A DNA stretch of 64,000 bases, from the NCBI GenBank assembly GCA_002007465.1, contig LNAC01000018.1:7492913-7556912 (forward strand), read 5' to 3'. Positions 36,171 through 47,437 of the stretch are shown here, piece by piece (within the stretch, counting starts at the first letter, position 1; each line of letters opens with the position of its first letter). Below the pieces are notes generated by a model. The model searched no databases. It worked only from the letters and a program-made list of their open reading frames with translations, and had not been told where the DNA came from. Origin of the DNA: Ailurus styani (taxonomy: Eukaryota > Chordata > Mammalia > Carnivora > Ailuridae). Position numbers and translations under genes: made by a program.

Positions 36171-36837
36171 AGAGCATCGCATCCATGACCAATCTCTGTG
36201 CCGGGCAGGGTCCCTGCCCTTCTTTTGCTGTTGAGGAAGCAAACCCAGAAAATAGAAGGCCAAAATAGAGGCGCCTCATCAAAACCTTGAAACCCCTAAC
36301 GCACTACAGTGGTGTATCTGATCCAGAAGGGAGGAAACAACCCTGAGCAGAGAAGGGTTACTTCGAGATTATCTTTGATACAGCAGTCCTACACAGTGGC
36401 CAGGAAATGCTCTTGAGAACAGAGTGAATCAGCCTGACCCCTCACCGTCTGCCTCCAGCCATGAGCTCTGGTTGCCTAGGTTGTAGCTCTGAGGACCACC
36501 AGGAGCCGTCGGTCCCCTTGGAGAACTGGCCCGAGGGAGGCCGGCTGAGGCCAGCAGAGGTGCGGCAATAAGTGGGCCTCCTAAATGAACACACGACTCT
36601 CTCTTTCGGTCCATTTTTGCCCCACACGGGCCGAGTTCCTCCCCTAAACCAAGAGGCTGGAGTGCCTGTAGAGGCAACACTTTAAAACTGACTCACAGGG
36701 AAAGGCTATATCCTCGGGGATCACGAGAGTGGTTAAGATGGAAGAAGACGTCAATAATCGGCCACTCCACCTTGCTACCAGCAGTAAAATCCCATTTTTA
36801 GTTGGGATTCAGGTGGTAAGGGCCAGAGGAGGGAGAG

Positions 36838-37025
36838 CTCTGTCTGAAAGCCAGCCCCCAAATGCACCTGCTGTGTGACCGGGAGAGTTCCTTCATCCCA
36901 GCCTCAGTCTTGTCCTCTGTAAAATGGTGACTGCCTGCCTCCTGGGCTGGAGGGAGGGCTGAGACACAAGGCTGCGTGCCAGGCTCTTAGCCTAGCGCTT
37001 CATACATTCCTCCCTCAATGGCTGT
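36838..37025 (+). repeat. MIR fragment
   Basis: CACCTGCTGTGTGACCGGGA, CAGCCTCAGTCTTGTCCTCT and GTAAAATGGTGACTGCCTGC, then GCGTGCCAGGCTCTTAGCCT, follow the MIR sense consensus. Confidence 0.7.
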
Positions 37026-37043
37026 TGGAACTGCTAATGACTC

Positions 37044-37261
37044 ACGTGGTCTGTCGGGTGGCTTCTCGTGGGAGCAACAGGACTTCTGAAAGGTCTGACT
37101 ACGGCAGTGCCGAGCCTGCCGCGACGCAGCGGAGTCTCCCACAATCATCGCTGGAACTCGGGACACCCCCTTTGGCAACAGTGACCTGAACCCCTCCCGC
37201 CGCTCCTCTCAGCCCCTCTCTGCCGGCTCTGAGGTTTCCATGGTATGCAGCTGCCAACACG
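37044..37261. promoter_or_regulatory. small CpG-rich patch
   Basis: I count about 15 CpGs in roughly 218 bp, including CTGCCGCGACGCAGCGGAG, in a genome context where CpG is otherwise sparse. It is too short for a classic CpG island. It could be a distal element, a minor promoter or an exonic region. No TATA box or exon is evident. Confidence 0.3.
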
Positions 37262-37674
37262 GTCTCTCTTCTCAACCCCCGACTTGGGAACCATGTTGGC
37301 CAGCTGATGCAGCCTGCTCTGGAGAAACCCCTTCCGTATTTCCAGAAATGCTGACTTACACTGCTGGGACCCCATGGGGTGTTAGTTCTCACATCTGAGA
37401 AGCTCAGTATTTACTATTTCACTGAAAAAACCACAACTCAGGATCACCATGAGGTACGAGCACATGGACACAGATAAGGTAATGGGCTCCCACACTTCAG
37501 CATACCCAGCCTCACGCAGCTGAGGGAGACAGACCGGCTGACAAAATCCTGCCCCCCCTCCACCGCCCCCCCCACACACACCCCTGGAGCAACTCCCCCA
37601 AGGTGGCATTTAAAAGGCAAATGTCCTTGTGCTCCAAGAAACTTAGACCTTACTTCTCTGAACATGACCTACAC

Positions 37675-37800
37675 AACAGTGGCACTGACACCACCGGGAG
37701 CTTGTTAGAAATGCAGACTCTTGGGCCCCACCCAGACCTACCCAATCAGGATCAGCTTTTTAACCAGATCCCCCAGTAGAAGCTGCTTTAGAGCATTCAG
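37675..37800 (+). mobile_element. MER5-type MITE fragment
   Basis: GGAGCTTGTTAGAAATGCAG, then ACTCTTGGGCCCCACCCAGA and CCTACCCAATCAGGATCAG, follow the left half of MER5A in sense. Confidence 0.7.
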
Positions 37801-37924
37801 AACAAAATCATCTACCCTATTAGGGTTCTGACAGTGTAGTTTTTACTTGGTCTTTCTCTTCCTTCACGGAAGTTCCATGACCACCCAGACTGTAACTGCC
37901 TTAGCCACTGGCATATAGTAGATC

Positions 37925-38240
37925 CATTCATCCACGCAACGAATATTGGGTACAAATGGGTGGTCTATCAAATAACTGGAAAGACCAATCCTGTTTTAAG
38001 TGCACAGCAAAATGTAGGCAAGGATGTAAAAGAAACATCGGGAGACAGACTATGGGGAGGGGTCAGGGGGGAGGGTCTTTAAAGGAGTCAGATAAGGCCT
38101 CTCTGAAAGGGAGAGTAACATGAGGACAAGACATGATGGATGAGGAGGAACACATGGGCTAAGAGAAGGGCAAGCACAGGCAGAGAACCTGCCTTTGCCC
38201 CCATGAAGAGTCTGTTCCAATGGGCTAGTAAAGATGGACA
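37925..38240 (-). repeat. L2 fragment, antisense
   Basis: CAACGAATATTGGGTACAAA, GTCAGATAAGGCCTCTCTGA, AAGGGAGAGTAACATGAGGA and AGAAGGGCAAGCACAGGCAG follow the antisense L2 order (aaggcctctctgaggaggtgac ... gcaagtgcaaagg). Confidence 0.55.
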
Positions 38241-40780
38241 GTCAATATTTGGCCCTGATGGTACAACAGAGAAGCTCCAAGGAGGCAGATTCGGAAGGTC
38301 CCGTGCCCTTTATGACTGCTGGGGGCAGAAAGGTCACGTCTGTGGTCACAGCTGCCATTTCCAAGGCTCCTGGAGCTGGGTGTGAGAAACGCAGTCCCTC
38401 AGAGAGAGCTGGCTGGATGCTGGGACTACAGGCCACAACCCCCTAGCCCTCAAATTCCACAGGTCTACAGCTGCGTGCCAAGTAGAAACGCACACATTAC
38501 TCACTGTTTTCGACAAGTTGATCCAGGAACTTGCGGGCAGCAAGACAGCCAAGGGTCCAGGAACCCAGCCCAGATGTAACCCTGCAGCAGCGCGCTGGAG
38601 AAGAGGAGACAAATGACATGTGTCAGGGCAGGTGGCCACGTTAGTGGGTACGCAATGTGCTCCCAACACTGAAGGACACCAGTTGGGTTCTGACGAGAAA
38701 GAGGGCAGAAAAGAAACACTCCTGAGGCAAGTGGTCTCTGAGCACTACGCAGTCCTCCCACAGGGACAACCCCTCTGCCTCAGTCTTGGGAGGGGCACCA
38801 TCCCACCCCCGGCAGCCCCAGAGCAGCCCCTCAACAGATCCCCCCAACATGGGGCCCTAGCTGCAAAGCGTCCTTGGAGGTCAATGGACCCATCCTGTCT
38901 TTACAGAGGAGAGAAATCCCAACTTTGAGAGGAGCTGTCTTGCCCAAAATTAGCATCAAGTAATGGCAACACCAGGAATGGAATCATAGAATCAAGTCTA
39001 TAAAGCTTAAATTTACCTGTAAATTACTTTCCTTAATAAAACTCAGTTTCTAAATGTTACTCTTATTCCATCTGGCTCTTAACCGATGAAACAAGACAGA
39101 GCAGCCTGCATTTCCAAATCTTAATCCTTCCCCTAAATTCTCCCCCAACCCCCAGTCCCCAAAGACTTCAACAGCCTAAGTGAAACTCCTGGTTTTCTTC
39201 AAAAACAACATGTAAAAGAAAAAGAAAATCTTTCACATTTGAGCATGACAAGTTTAAAGACTTTGTAAACAGAAAACATAATACCTAAAAAGTCTCAATT
39301 TGTGAGATATAAGGAACACAGAACAGAACAAAAGCTCTTTTCCCAGATATCAGGTTTGTAGACCCAAAAGACCAGAGCCCATGCAGGAAATGCTCGGAGA
39401 CTAAGTAGGGCATTTCAAAAATGGATGGGCTAAGACCGTTGTCAACGGTCATTTCGTTCAAGTGATATGGATGCTCGGAATGCTAATTCTCTAGGAAAGG
39501 TGTCTGATTATGTTTTTCAGTTAATCTTCATCCAATTATATATTTAGACCATAATCACGGAAAAAGCTCTTTCCCCGGGGTTTTAGTTCCAGTTGAGCCC
39601 AACAAGTCAAGGCATCCCTTGCCACATCACGCCTAACTCTGCTGTCCTGCCGTCACCTTCTCCATGAAAAGAACACAAATGGGGTAAAGCTCAGGGGTCC
39701 CGCGGCCAAGGAGCTCAACAATTCCCTCACACTGCTGGAACAAAGCGGAAAGTAACTCACACACAGCAGCACTACTCCCCTACTCTGAAGAAGTGAATGT
39801 CCCTCATTATAGATTTAATTGTTGTATCTCTTAAGGAAATGACTAGGAAGTTGGTAGTAACAATAGCTGCATTCTGTTTCTAGGGAGTGAGCGTCACAGT
39901 GACACATCTGCCCCTACTCTCACTAAATGGGTATTTGGTTGTGTTTCCCCAAAGGTCTGTTATTTATAAGGCAAAAGTTAGGGTTTCTCTTGCATCAAGT
40001 GGAACTTAGGCAGTGAGGTCATTTGTTTTGAAACTACAGCAACCATCCCAATTACCCCTCCCCCTCGTTTTGGCACTCTCAATAGTTACTCTGGGTCAAG
40101 AAAAGGAGATGCAGGTTTCAGAGAACATGTAAAGCCTGCTGGGCCACCCGCAGGACGGTCAAGAATTCCGCCCTGGACAATCCACAGTGTAACTTACTGC
40201 TCACTTCCCTTTCAGCACTCAGGCACGCTCAGACGTACAAAGTCAACGCCGACACACAAGCAGACCTAACCTATTTCAACAAGTCTTCCACAGTTCCAGC
40301 ATTCATTTAAAAAACAAAAAACACAACCTACCATGATGGCTACATAATTCTTATCCTCACAGAGAAGGAGGGTCCACCAAGTCCTCTGGAAGCATCACAG
40401 ACTCTTTCACCCAAAAGAACATAATGCATACAGTTTCCAAGAGTTCAAAAGCCACCTGAAGTTTCTCTCTGTACATCTGGCTAAGGATCCCCACTGAATT
40501 GAAACGTTATAAGGAGTCCCCTTTTCTAATTCTCTCTGAACTTCCTATGACCCCTTTATAAATGGGGGTGTGAATGACAACCCCATTTACAAAGTGATAC
40601 ACCAGAGCACAGACAATGGAGAAAACTGGCTTCTGGTAGCATTTCTGGTGGAAAAAGTCAGACCCGCTACTATCAACGCTCACAACAGTGTGAGAGCCCT
40701 CTGCTCCTCTGGGGATCCTTTGCCGAGGTTTCGGCAGAAAGCTTCCCAAAGCTGTGTTTGTACTTGGTCATTGATTTTTC
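38241..40780. other. unassigned DNA
   Basis: No exon or repeat is recognised. A perfect 17-bp palindrome, GACCGTTGTCAACGGTC, lies at 39434-39450. The GC content is higher from 38.3 to 38.9 kb. Confidence 0.35.
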
Positions 40781-40971
40781 TTTTCTTTTCTTTTTTAATA
40801 TTTTATTGATTTATTTGTCAGAGAGAGAGAGATCACAAGTAGGCAGAGAGAGAGGAGGAAGCAGGCTCCCCACCGAGCAGGGAGCCCGATGCGGGCCTCG
40901 ATCCCAGGACCCTGAGATCATGACCTGAGCCAAAGGCAGAGGCTTTAACCCACTGAGCCACCCAGGCGCCC
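40781..40971 (-). mobile_element. SINEC_Mv-type CAN-SINE, antisense, young
   Basis: AGAGAGATCACAAGTAGGCA, GAGGAGGAAGCAGGCTCCCC, GCCCGATGCGGGCCTCGATC and GCCACCCAGGCGCCCT mark the mustelid-type element in reverse complement. The target duplication is TCATTGATTTTTC (40768-40780) and TCACTGATTTTTC (40972-40984), one mismatch. Confidence 0.95.
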
Positions 40972-41019
40972 TCACTGATTTTTCAAAACCAAGAATGAGA
41001 TGAACATCAGGGAACAAAA

Positions 41020-41230
41020 ATACACATTATTTAGGAATGCCTACATAGGTACAAACGATAAGAAAGGCAGGATTGGTCCCAACAAAAAGTAAAGATACTT
41101 GTCACCTCTGAGGTGAGGGGGGAATCCTGTACCGTATTTGTAACATTGATTGCTTAACCTGGTTGTGGGCTTCACTGACATTCATTTTACTCATCAAACA
41201 CTTTATACACTCTTCTATAGCTATGTCACA
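41020..41230 (+). repeat. possible old L1 3'-end fragment
   Basis: AACCTGGTTGTGGGCTTCAC, TGACATTCATTTTACTCATC and ACACTTTATACACTCTTCTA resemble the 3' end of old L1M-type elements. Divergence is high. Confidence 0.4.
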
Positions 41231-43086
41231 AAGCATTTTTCCTTTTATGGGGGAGTTGGGAGTCAGGTCAACAACAAGGACTTCCAGCCGCCATTTAAGA
41301 CACACCAATAAGCCTGTGGAATGAGGTCTGTGCTTGTCAAAGGGTGGGGCCCACAGAGGAACAGTGAACATTCCGGCCCCAGCGGCACCATCTAGAAATA
41401 CATTTTCATTTTTAAACGTCCACGCCCTGAGACAGTCCTGGGCTCTGGGGCTGAGGCCACGCTGACCTCTGGTGCTGCCTGTCACTCTGGCAAAAGCTGG
41501 TGTTGGGTTTCTGCAAACCCAGTGGTCTTTCCTCTTACAGGCTCTGCAAGCCTATTTCTTATGGCACATTCCGTTACCATGAACCAGCTCAGTCAGTCTT
41601 CCTGATCAGCCGAGCAGGGAGTGAAGGCCCAGAGGCTGCAGCAAGTCTGGAGGAACACTTGACCCCTCCCCCTCCTCAGATGGCTACAAAGGCCAGGGTT
41701 CCTTAGGTATTCTCCTCCAGGTGCCTCATCAATACTTGACCTTCCTCGGAAGAATTCTGCTCGTTCAGGGAGTGGTCAAGTGGCCGGCTTATCAAAAAAA
41801 TAGGTGAAGTGTCTGGAGACATGAACAGTAGAGTCTCAATTCCTGGCCCTTTGCACACACTTAGCCATATCATCTTGGCCAAATAAGGAGAGCATGCAAT
41901 TCAGAAATGAGCCCTGTTTTTTTTTGTTTTGTTTTTAAACAGACAAAGGTGTCACTTTTATTTTTTGGTTATAATAGCCAACGATTGGCACCATGACATA
42001 CAACGCCATTTTCACTGGTTTCGGACCTCTTGGACTGATACCCTGGGAAGACACAGCGTGGCATGCGCCTAATAAAGGAAGTGCTGCCATCCCTCACCTC
42101 CTCTGAAAAGTCTCTTCTCCTTGCTCCAATCTGGTTTAAAAAAGCAAAAGCCCAAATAGGACTACAGAACCCCCTCTTTAATAGGTCACTTTCTTTAGAA
42201 GTAAACATTCCACTGGATCCTGCCATCTCTGGAACCCAAGACAGGCCTGGCTTTTCTGTGTGTGCATGCATGCCTGCCAGTTCGAGTGTGTGTGCGTGTA
42301 CATGCGAGTGCACACACATACATCACAAGCCCAGCATTCTTCTTGATAGATTCAAAACAATAGCTTCCAGGGAAACCATTGCTAAGAGTTCAGGAAAAGT
42401 AAAGGCCTGCCAATTCCAGGAGGACAAAGGGTTTCAGCAACCAACAAGGGAACCAAATGATCTCATGCCCCTTTCCCACTGAGACTCTAAATGGGATCCT
42501 TCTCAAATTCAGAGTGCTCACTTACAGGCACAGTCACTGTTTCCACCCAATGGGACCCACGGGGGAGGAGAGCCCAACCCGGGAACAGATTCCAGAGGTA
42601 GCTTTTTGATGTCTACCCCAGACAATCTGCAGACAAGGCTCCTCAGCCAAGGAGGGGGCTGACTCTCGCGGTGAGAAGCTAGACCCTGGCGTTAGTCACT
42701 ACATCTAACAGCTAGTTCCTTTCCACCAAGGCCTGGGCCAGGACTCCAAGTAAACCCTACAGTGACAGCCCTGCATTTCTGGGGCATGGGCCTGTGCTCA
42801 AGTGTCACTCCTAGTGATTTCCACATGCCTTGGAAGACATAGGCAGGAAAAGGCCACACCTCCAGGCCTCAGGGTGCCTCTCCCCACATGCCCTGGGTGA
42901 TGAGATGGCACCCAGTCCTGAAGGGGTGGGTGGGAGGCATGAATGTGGCTCTGTTCCTGTAGCCCTCACGTTTGCCCATTTTCTTACACACCCAGATGAG
43001 GTGCACTGCACTGAGTGGTAAGAGAAGGTGGTGGTTCCTTTTAAGGTCACCAAGTGTTAAAGATTCTTCCCTGCAAATGCCACCCC

Positions 43087-43093
<7 letters not shown>
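41231..43093. other. unassigned DNA
   Basis: Alternating purine-pyrimidine sequence with a 9-bp stem lies at about 42257-42320. No exon or transposon is recognised. Confidence 0.35.

Positions 43094-43161
<68 letters not shown>
43094..43161. repeat. (CA)34 microsatellite
   Basis: This is an uninterrupted CA tract of about 68 bases, the longest pure dinucleotide run in the window. Confidence 0.98.
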
Positions 43162-43164
<3 letters not shown>

Positions 43165-44230
43165 GTAGCCATACTTCTGGTATCCTTGGAGATAGGAGAT
43201 TAAGACAAAAATGCTCTAAAATAAAATTTTAATCAACTCCACTATCTCCTACATACATTTTTAAAATAGCTAAGTAACTCCAGGACAGTTTTATTCCATA
43301 GGCAATACTTGAGATGCAGAAGGATGAAGGATCCCTTGACTAACTCCCACACACAACAGCCTGTGTTCTGCCCCAAACTAGAGCTGGGGTAGCAATCAGG
43401 GGATAAAAATGACCCCAAAAAAGCACCAAAATACTGGCCATACTTCAAGGCTAAGCTGTTGGAAGGCAACTTCAGGTCCCATGTGAAGGTAGGAAATATT
43501 TTTTAAGTAAGCCACAACCTGCAGCATCTCCCACAGCTAGGGGTCTTCTCTAGTGCCCCATCCCAACCAGCGTCACTGCCCCCCACCCCCATACACTCTC
43601 CTGTAATTGCCTGTGGAGGGTTTGGGATATCCGCACCAGCGTGCTTTTCATACTGTTCTAGAACCCTAATCCTCTCTCATGGAGCTCCTACATAGCAAAG
43701 ACCTCTCCTGGAGGCATCCCTCGCACCTTACACAGGGCACCTGGTACACTCAGAGCAAGCAAACACTGAGAAGAGGGAGGAAGGATTCTTTATGGCGAAA
43801 TTCAGACAACTAACATGAGTTAAGAATTTGGGGAGGAAGAGTGTGACTGGACCTCTTCCGACTACAGCATAACTCAGTGATTCCACATTCACATTTGAAA
43901 CCTTACAACTGTAATAAAGATACAGGAAAAAAAAAAAAACCACAGTCTTCCCAAAGGCCCAGGCTACATGAGCAGCCTGGCTTCCCCATCAATCAGTCTG
44001 ACAGCAGCAGAAAGACCTGAATTTAGACTCAAAGATGTTCATCTTCTTCTTCCCTGTGTCTTTCTGTCCTGCCTGCAGCACTGTCTTCTCTACCTCCTTT
44101 CCCCCTCATCCCCTGGGTATGTTCTCCACGACATTCAGGGGACAGTTCAAATTTCTTACCTTGGGATAGGAGGCCCTGCACAGTTAGATCCCTACATGAT
44201 TTCCCGACTCAGCCCCTTCCCATAGACATA

Positions 44231-44248
44231 GACAGACAGACAGACACA

Positions 44249-44295
<47 letters not shown>
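44231..44295. repeat. compound (GACA)n-(CA)n microsatellite
   Basis: About four GACA units run through an imperfect joint into about 22 CA units. Confidence 0.97.
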
Positions 44296-44297
<2 letters not shown>

Positions 44298-44852
44298 CTC
44301 CACGAACCACAAACCAGGCTCCAGAGTGTTCTGGGATTCTCCCCACCCCACCACTTCCTGCCTTCCACTCACACACTTTGGGGTCTATGCCCAAATCCTA
44401 CTCCTTCCAGGAAAGCCCAACCAGCATCACCAGATATAAATCTACCTTCCCCCAAAATCCAGCTCATATTCCCCCTCAGCCTCTAAGACAACCCCTCTTA
44501 TGCTCCCCATCAAAATAAGTCTTTCCCCTACATGCTCTAGGCTTTTGTCTCACTGTAGCAGACGTCAGACCAGAGAGTTAGCTTCTGCGTGCCTTTCACC
44601 TCCCTAAGTGTTCCTGGGGGGGCAGAAAGCCCCCACCTTTACCTCTGTGCCCTACAGAGCATCCAACATCAACCTTGGCCAACAGTGAGGACTCAGTTAC
44701 CTATGAAGTGACCATGACTTAGTGTTTCAAGGGTTCTCGTGGGTGGCTCTCAGGATGCCCATTTTGGAATCTAACCAAGCACACTGACAGCCTGTATATA
44801 AGGATAGGTTTTGGGTTTCTTTGTTCTCGTTTTTGGTTTTTAAGAGTTTTTT

Positions 44853-44874
44853 ACACACACACACACACACACAC
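44853..44874. repeat. (AC)11 microsatellite
   Basis: A short pure AC tract follows a T-rich stretch. Confidence 0.95.
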
Positions 44875-47212
44875 TGCAATAGTACAAGTATTCAATCCCA
44901 TCAGTCCACCCCGTTCAGGCTCTATTTCCCCAAAGGCTGGGCCGAATACCCCACTTCCTCTGCAAAGCCTGTGTTCTTCTGGGACCGACTCAGAAGTATG
45001 CAACTTTGGAATGCACAGGCACACTTTTCTTTATGAAGGACACAGCTTCTGGGGAAGTAGCCCTGTTAAAGCAACTATGTTTATACATTCACTCTGTAGC
45101 CACTCTCCATCTGGAGACAGATCAACCTCCACACTTTTTCTTCTGATTCATTGGGTGTGTCCTGCGGGTCTAGAATTTACACGATTCCCTTGGCCCTAAA
45201 ATCCATTTGCTTATGAACAGATAGAAATGGCCATGTTGTTAATGCTCATCCCAGATGAGAGGTCTGCTTACATGCTCCAAGGAAAATAAGGAAGCAACAT
45301 AGGACCCCAGTCAAGAAGCCTCTGGAAGCTTTTCCAAACACAAATGTTTCTCATTTGGTCCAGGCTCTGTTTCAATTACACGCCAAGCAAAGACAAAGAA
45401 AAACCCCACTACCACCCACTCCTGCCTTCATGAAGACATTATAAATTATCTTTATTACGTCATACAGTAAAGTTGCCTCACATAAGGTAATGTTAACAAA
45501 TGGTTACAGGAGCAGTTTTACTCAACAACTGCTTTATTTGTAGGTGTTCTTTCCTAGGTATCCGCCGGGCATCCGCCTTACTGCTGCTCTCCAGAAACTG
45601 GAGAGCATGGGATGTGGGTACAGTCTGAGGCCTTTGACGTTCATTTCTAAAGAATAGTCATGAACATCATCATCCAAAAACAACTCTTTTGTACCATTAA
45701 GTAACTTCAGAAACAAAAATTGACTGGATGGAGTGTCTTATTCTTCTAACGTTCCCCAGCTAGGTAATTTCCCCAGTTGGTAGTTTTAACTTTCAACATT
45801 GATTCCAAGGCCAACCCCACTGTTGCCATTTCAAATAAATTTATAACAGCATGCTATCTCCTCTGGCACATTTTGTAGATTAGGTCAACTCTCAGGTAAA
45901 GTGTTGAAATCCCCAGCGTCCCACAACAGCACTAGGCCCATCCCCTTTTCAGGGTTGGTTACAGCCTAGTGCAAGCCAAAAGCTTTCCCACTGAAGCCAA
46001 AAGGAAGGAAGGTAAGCTTGGAAGTACATGAACTCTTAAAGCCCCGACCACCTTTATTATCATGATCCCTTTTCCCCTAATATCCTCTCTGTTGCTGAGC
46101 ATGAGAACTTACCCTAGATTCTACACCAAAGATTTTTTTTTTTTATTATTCCCACCAGAAATTTTACATGTAGAAGTAGTTTTGGAGATCCCTGGGCCCA
46201 TGACTTAGCAAACTCTGCCAGAATTCCAACAAAATGCCAGGAGAGGGGGATGGGGGTGGGGAGGCACACCTGGCATGGAGAAGAAATTCACAGCAAGCAC
46301 AGACTTCATTTATTGAGTTCAGTGTTCTAACTTAAATTCAGATCATGCAAATCTTGCACTTATTCAATACGTGCATACCTGCTTTTATTCAAAAGTAACC
46401 TTGCATCTTCCAAATTTCCTGAGCAAAATTAGGGCTCCAGTGAGTCTTAGGTTTATCCTGTGGTCTCATATACCCTGCTTCACCACCCAGCACTTCACCC
46501 CCATCCAGGAAGCAGGAATCTTGACCCTGCCCTTCCTTCTAAGACTAAGGAACCTACTGCCCAAATATTTGGTGACTTGACCAAAAGAGTACAGTACAGT
46601 AGTACTACCAGGTACAGTACCCAGGTCTCCAGGCTCTCAATGGATGCTCTCTCTCCACATCCACTGACTCACAGCAACTCCCGAATTCATAAAATCACGG
46701 TCTACTTCAATTTTTGCCCCCATATCTGCTCTGTATTTACAGAAGTTGAAGTTGTTAAGTGTTCTCTTCCAAGCTTACCCTAAGGTTTGCAAAATGGGAG
46801 GTCAATTCATCACCATTTTCATATTGCCAACATCTCCTCTGCCTTCAGAGCATTTTGATTTCTCCCCTAGTCACTATGCACATTGTCTCCATGCACAACC
46901 ATTAGCTAAAAACAAAAGTACAGGGTGCTTAGTGGAGACAAGTCCTCTGTGTCCAAAATCTAAGAAGAAAACCACAATCAAATCCGCTCAAGGGAAAACA
47001 GTCATTCCCAAACACAGTGCAATTCAGTTCAGACCTGTGTTTATCACTTTCTTGTAAATGGCCTTTGAGCCAGTTTTATCTACTGTAAGAGCTCTAGTAA
47101 ACACTATTTTAGCCGTGTAGTTGACATTTCAAAGCAAAAAAAAAAAAAAAAAGATAGGGTTCAAGCTATCTAAGAGATGTGTTTATGAATTCCCAGGGTC
47201 ATCTACAACCGA
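44875..47212. other. unassigned DNA with a MIR remnant
   Basis: A probable antisense MIR remnant lies at about 46530-46665 (TGGTGACTTGACCAAAAGAG ... CCCAGGTCTCCAGGCTCTCA). A TTACGTCAT motif lies at 45455-45463. No exon is supported. Confidence 0.35.
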
Positions 47213-47437
47213 AACATTGGTGGTCAACTGGGAAGAATTCTCTCCCAACGGGGGATATTTGGCAATGTCTGGAGACATTTTCGGTTGTCACAACCGAAGG
47301 TGGGGTGGTGATGTAGGCTACTGGCATCTAGTGGGTCGGGGCCATGGATGGTGCTGAACAGTCTATGACACACAAGGCAGTCTCCACAACAGAATCATCC
47401 AACCCAAATGCCAATGGTATGGGGGCTCAGAACACTT
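47213..47437 (+). mobile_element. MER20 (hAT-Charlie MITE), near full length
   Basis: The order matches MER20: GGGGGATATTTGGCAATGTC, TGGAGACATTTTCGGTTGTC, CTACTGGCATCTAGTGGGTC, AGTCTATGACACACAAGGCA, CTCCACAACAGAATCATCCA, and an end near ATGGGGGCTCAGAACACTT. MER20 is a placental-mammal DNA transposon. Copies of this family have been reported to act in endometrial gene regulation. Nothing here shows that this copy does. Confidence 0.88.

Noticed and set aside
44080..44150. Apparent exon after a long pyrimidine tract and CTGCAG
   Set aside because: The surrounding pyrimidine-rich text looks like degraded sense L2, and no donor follows.
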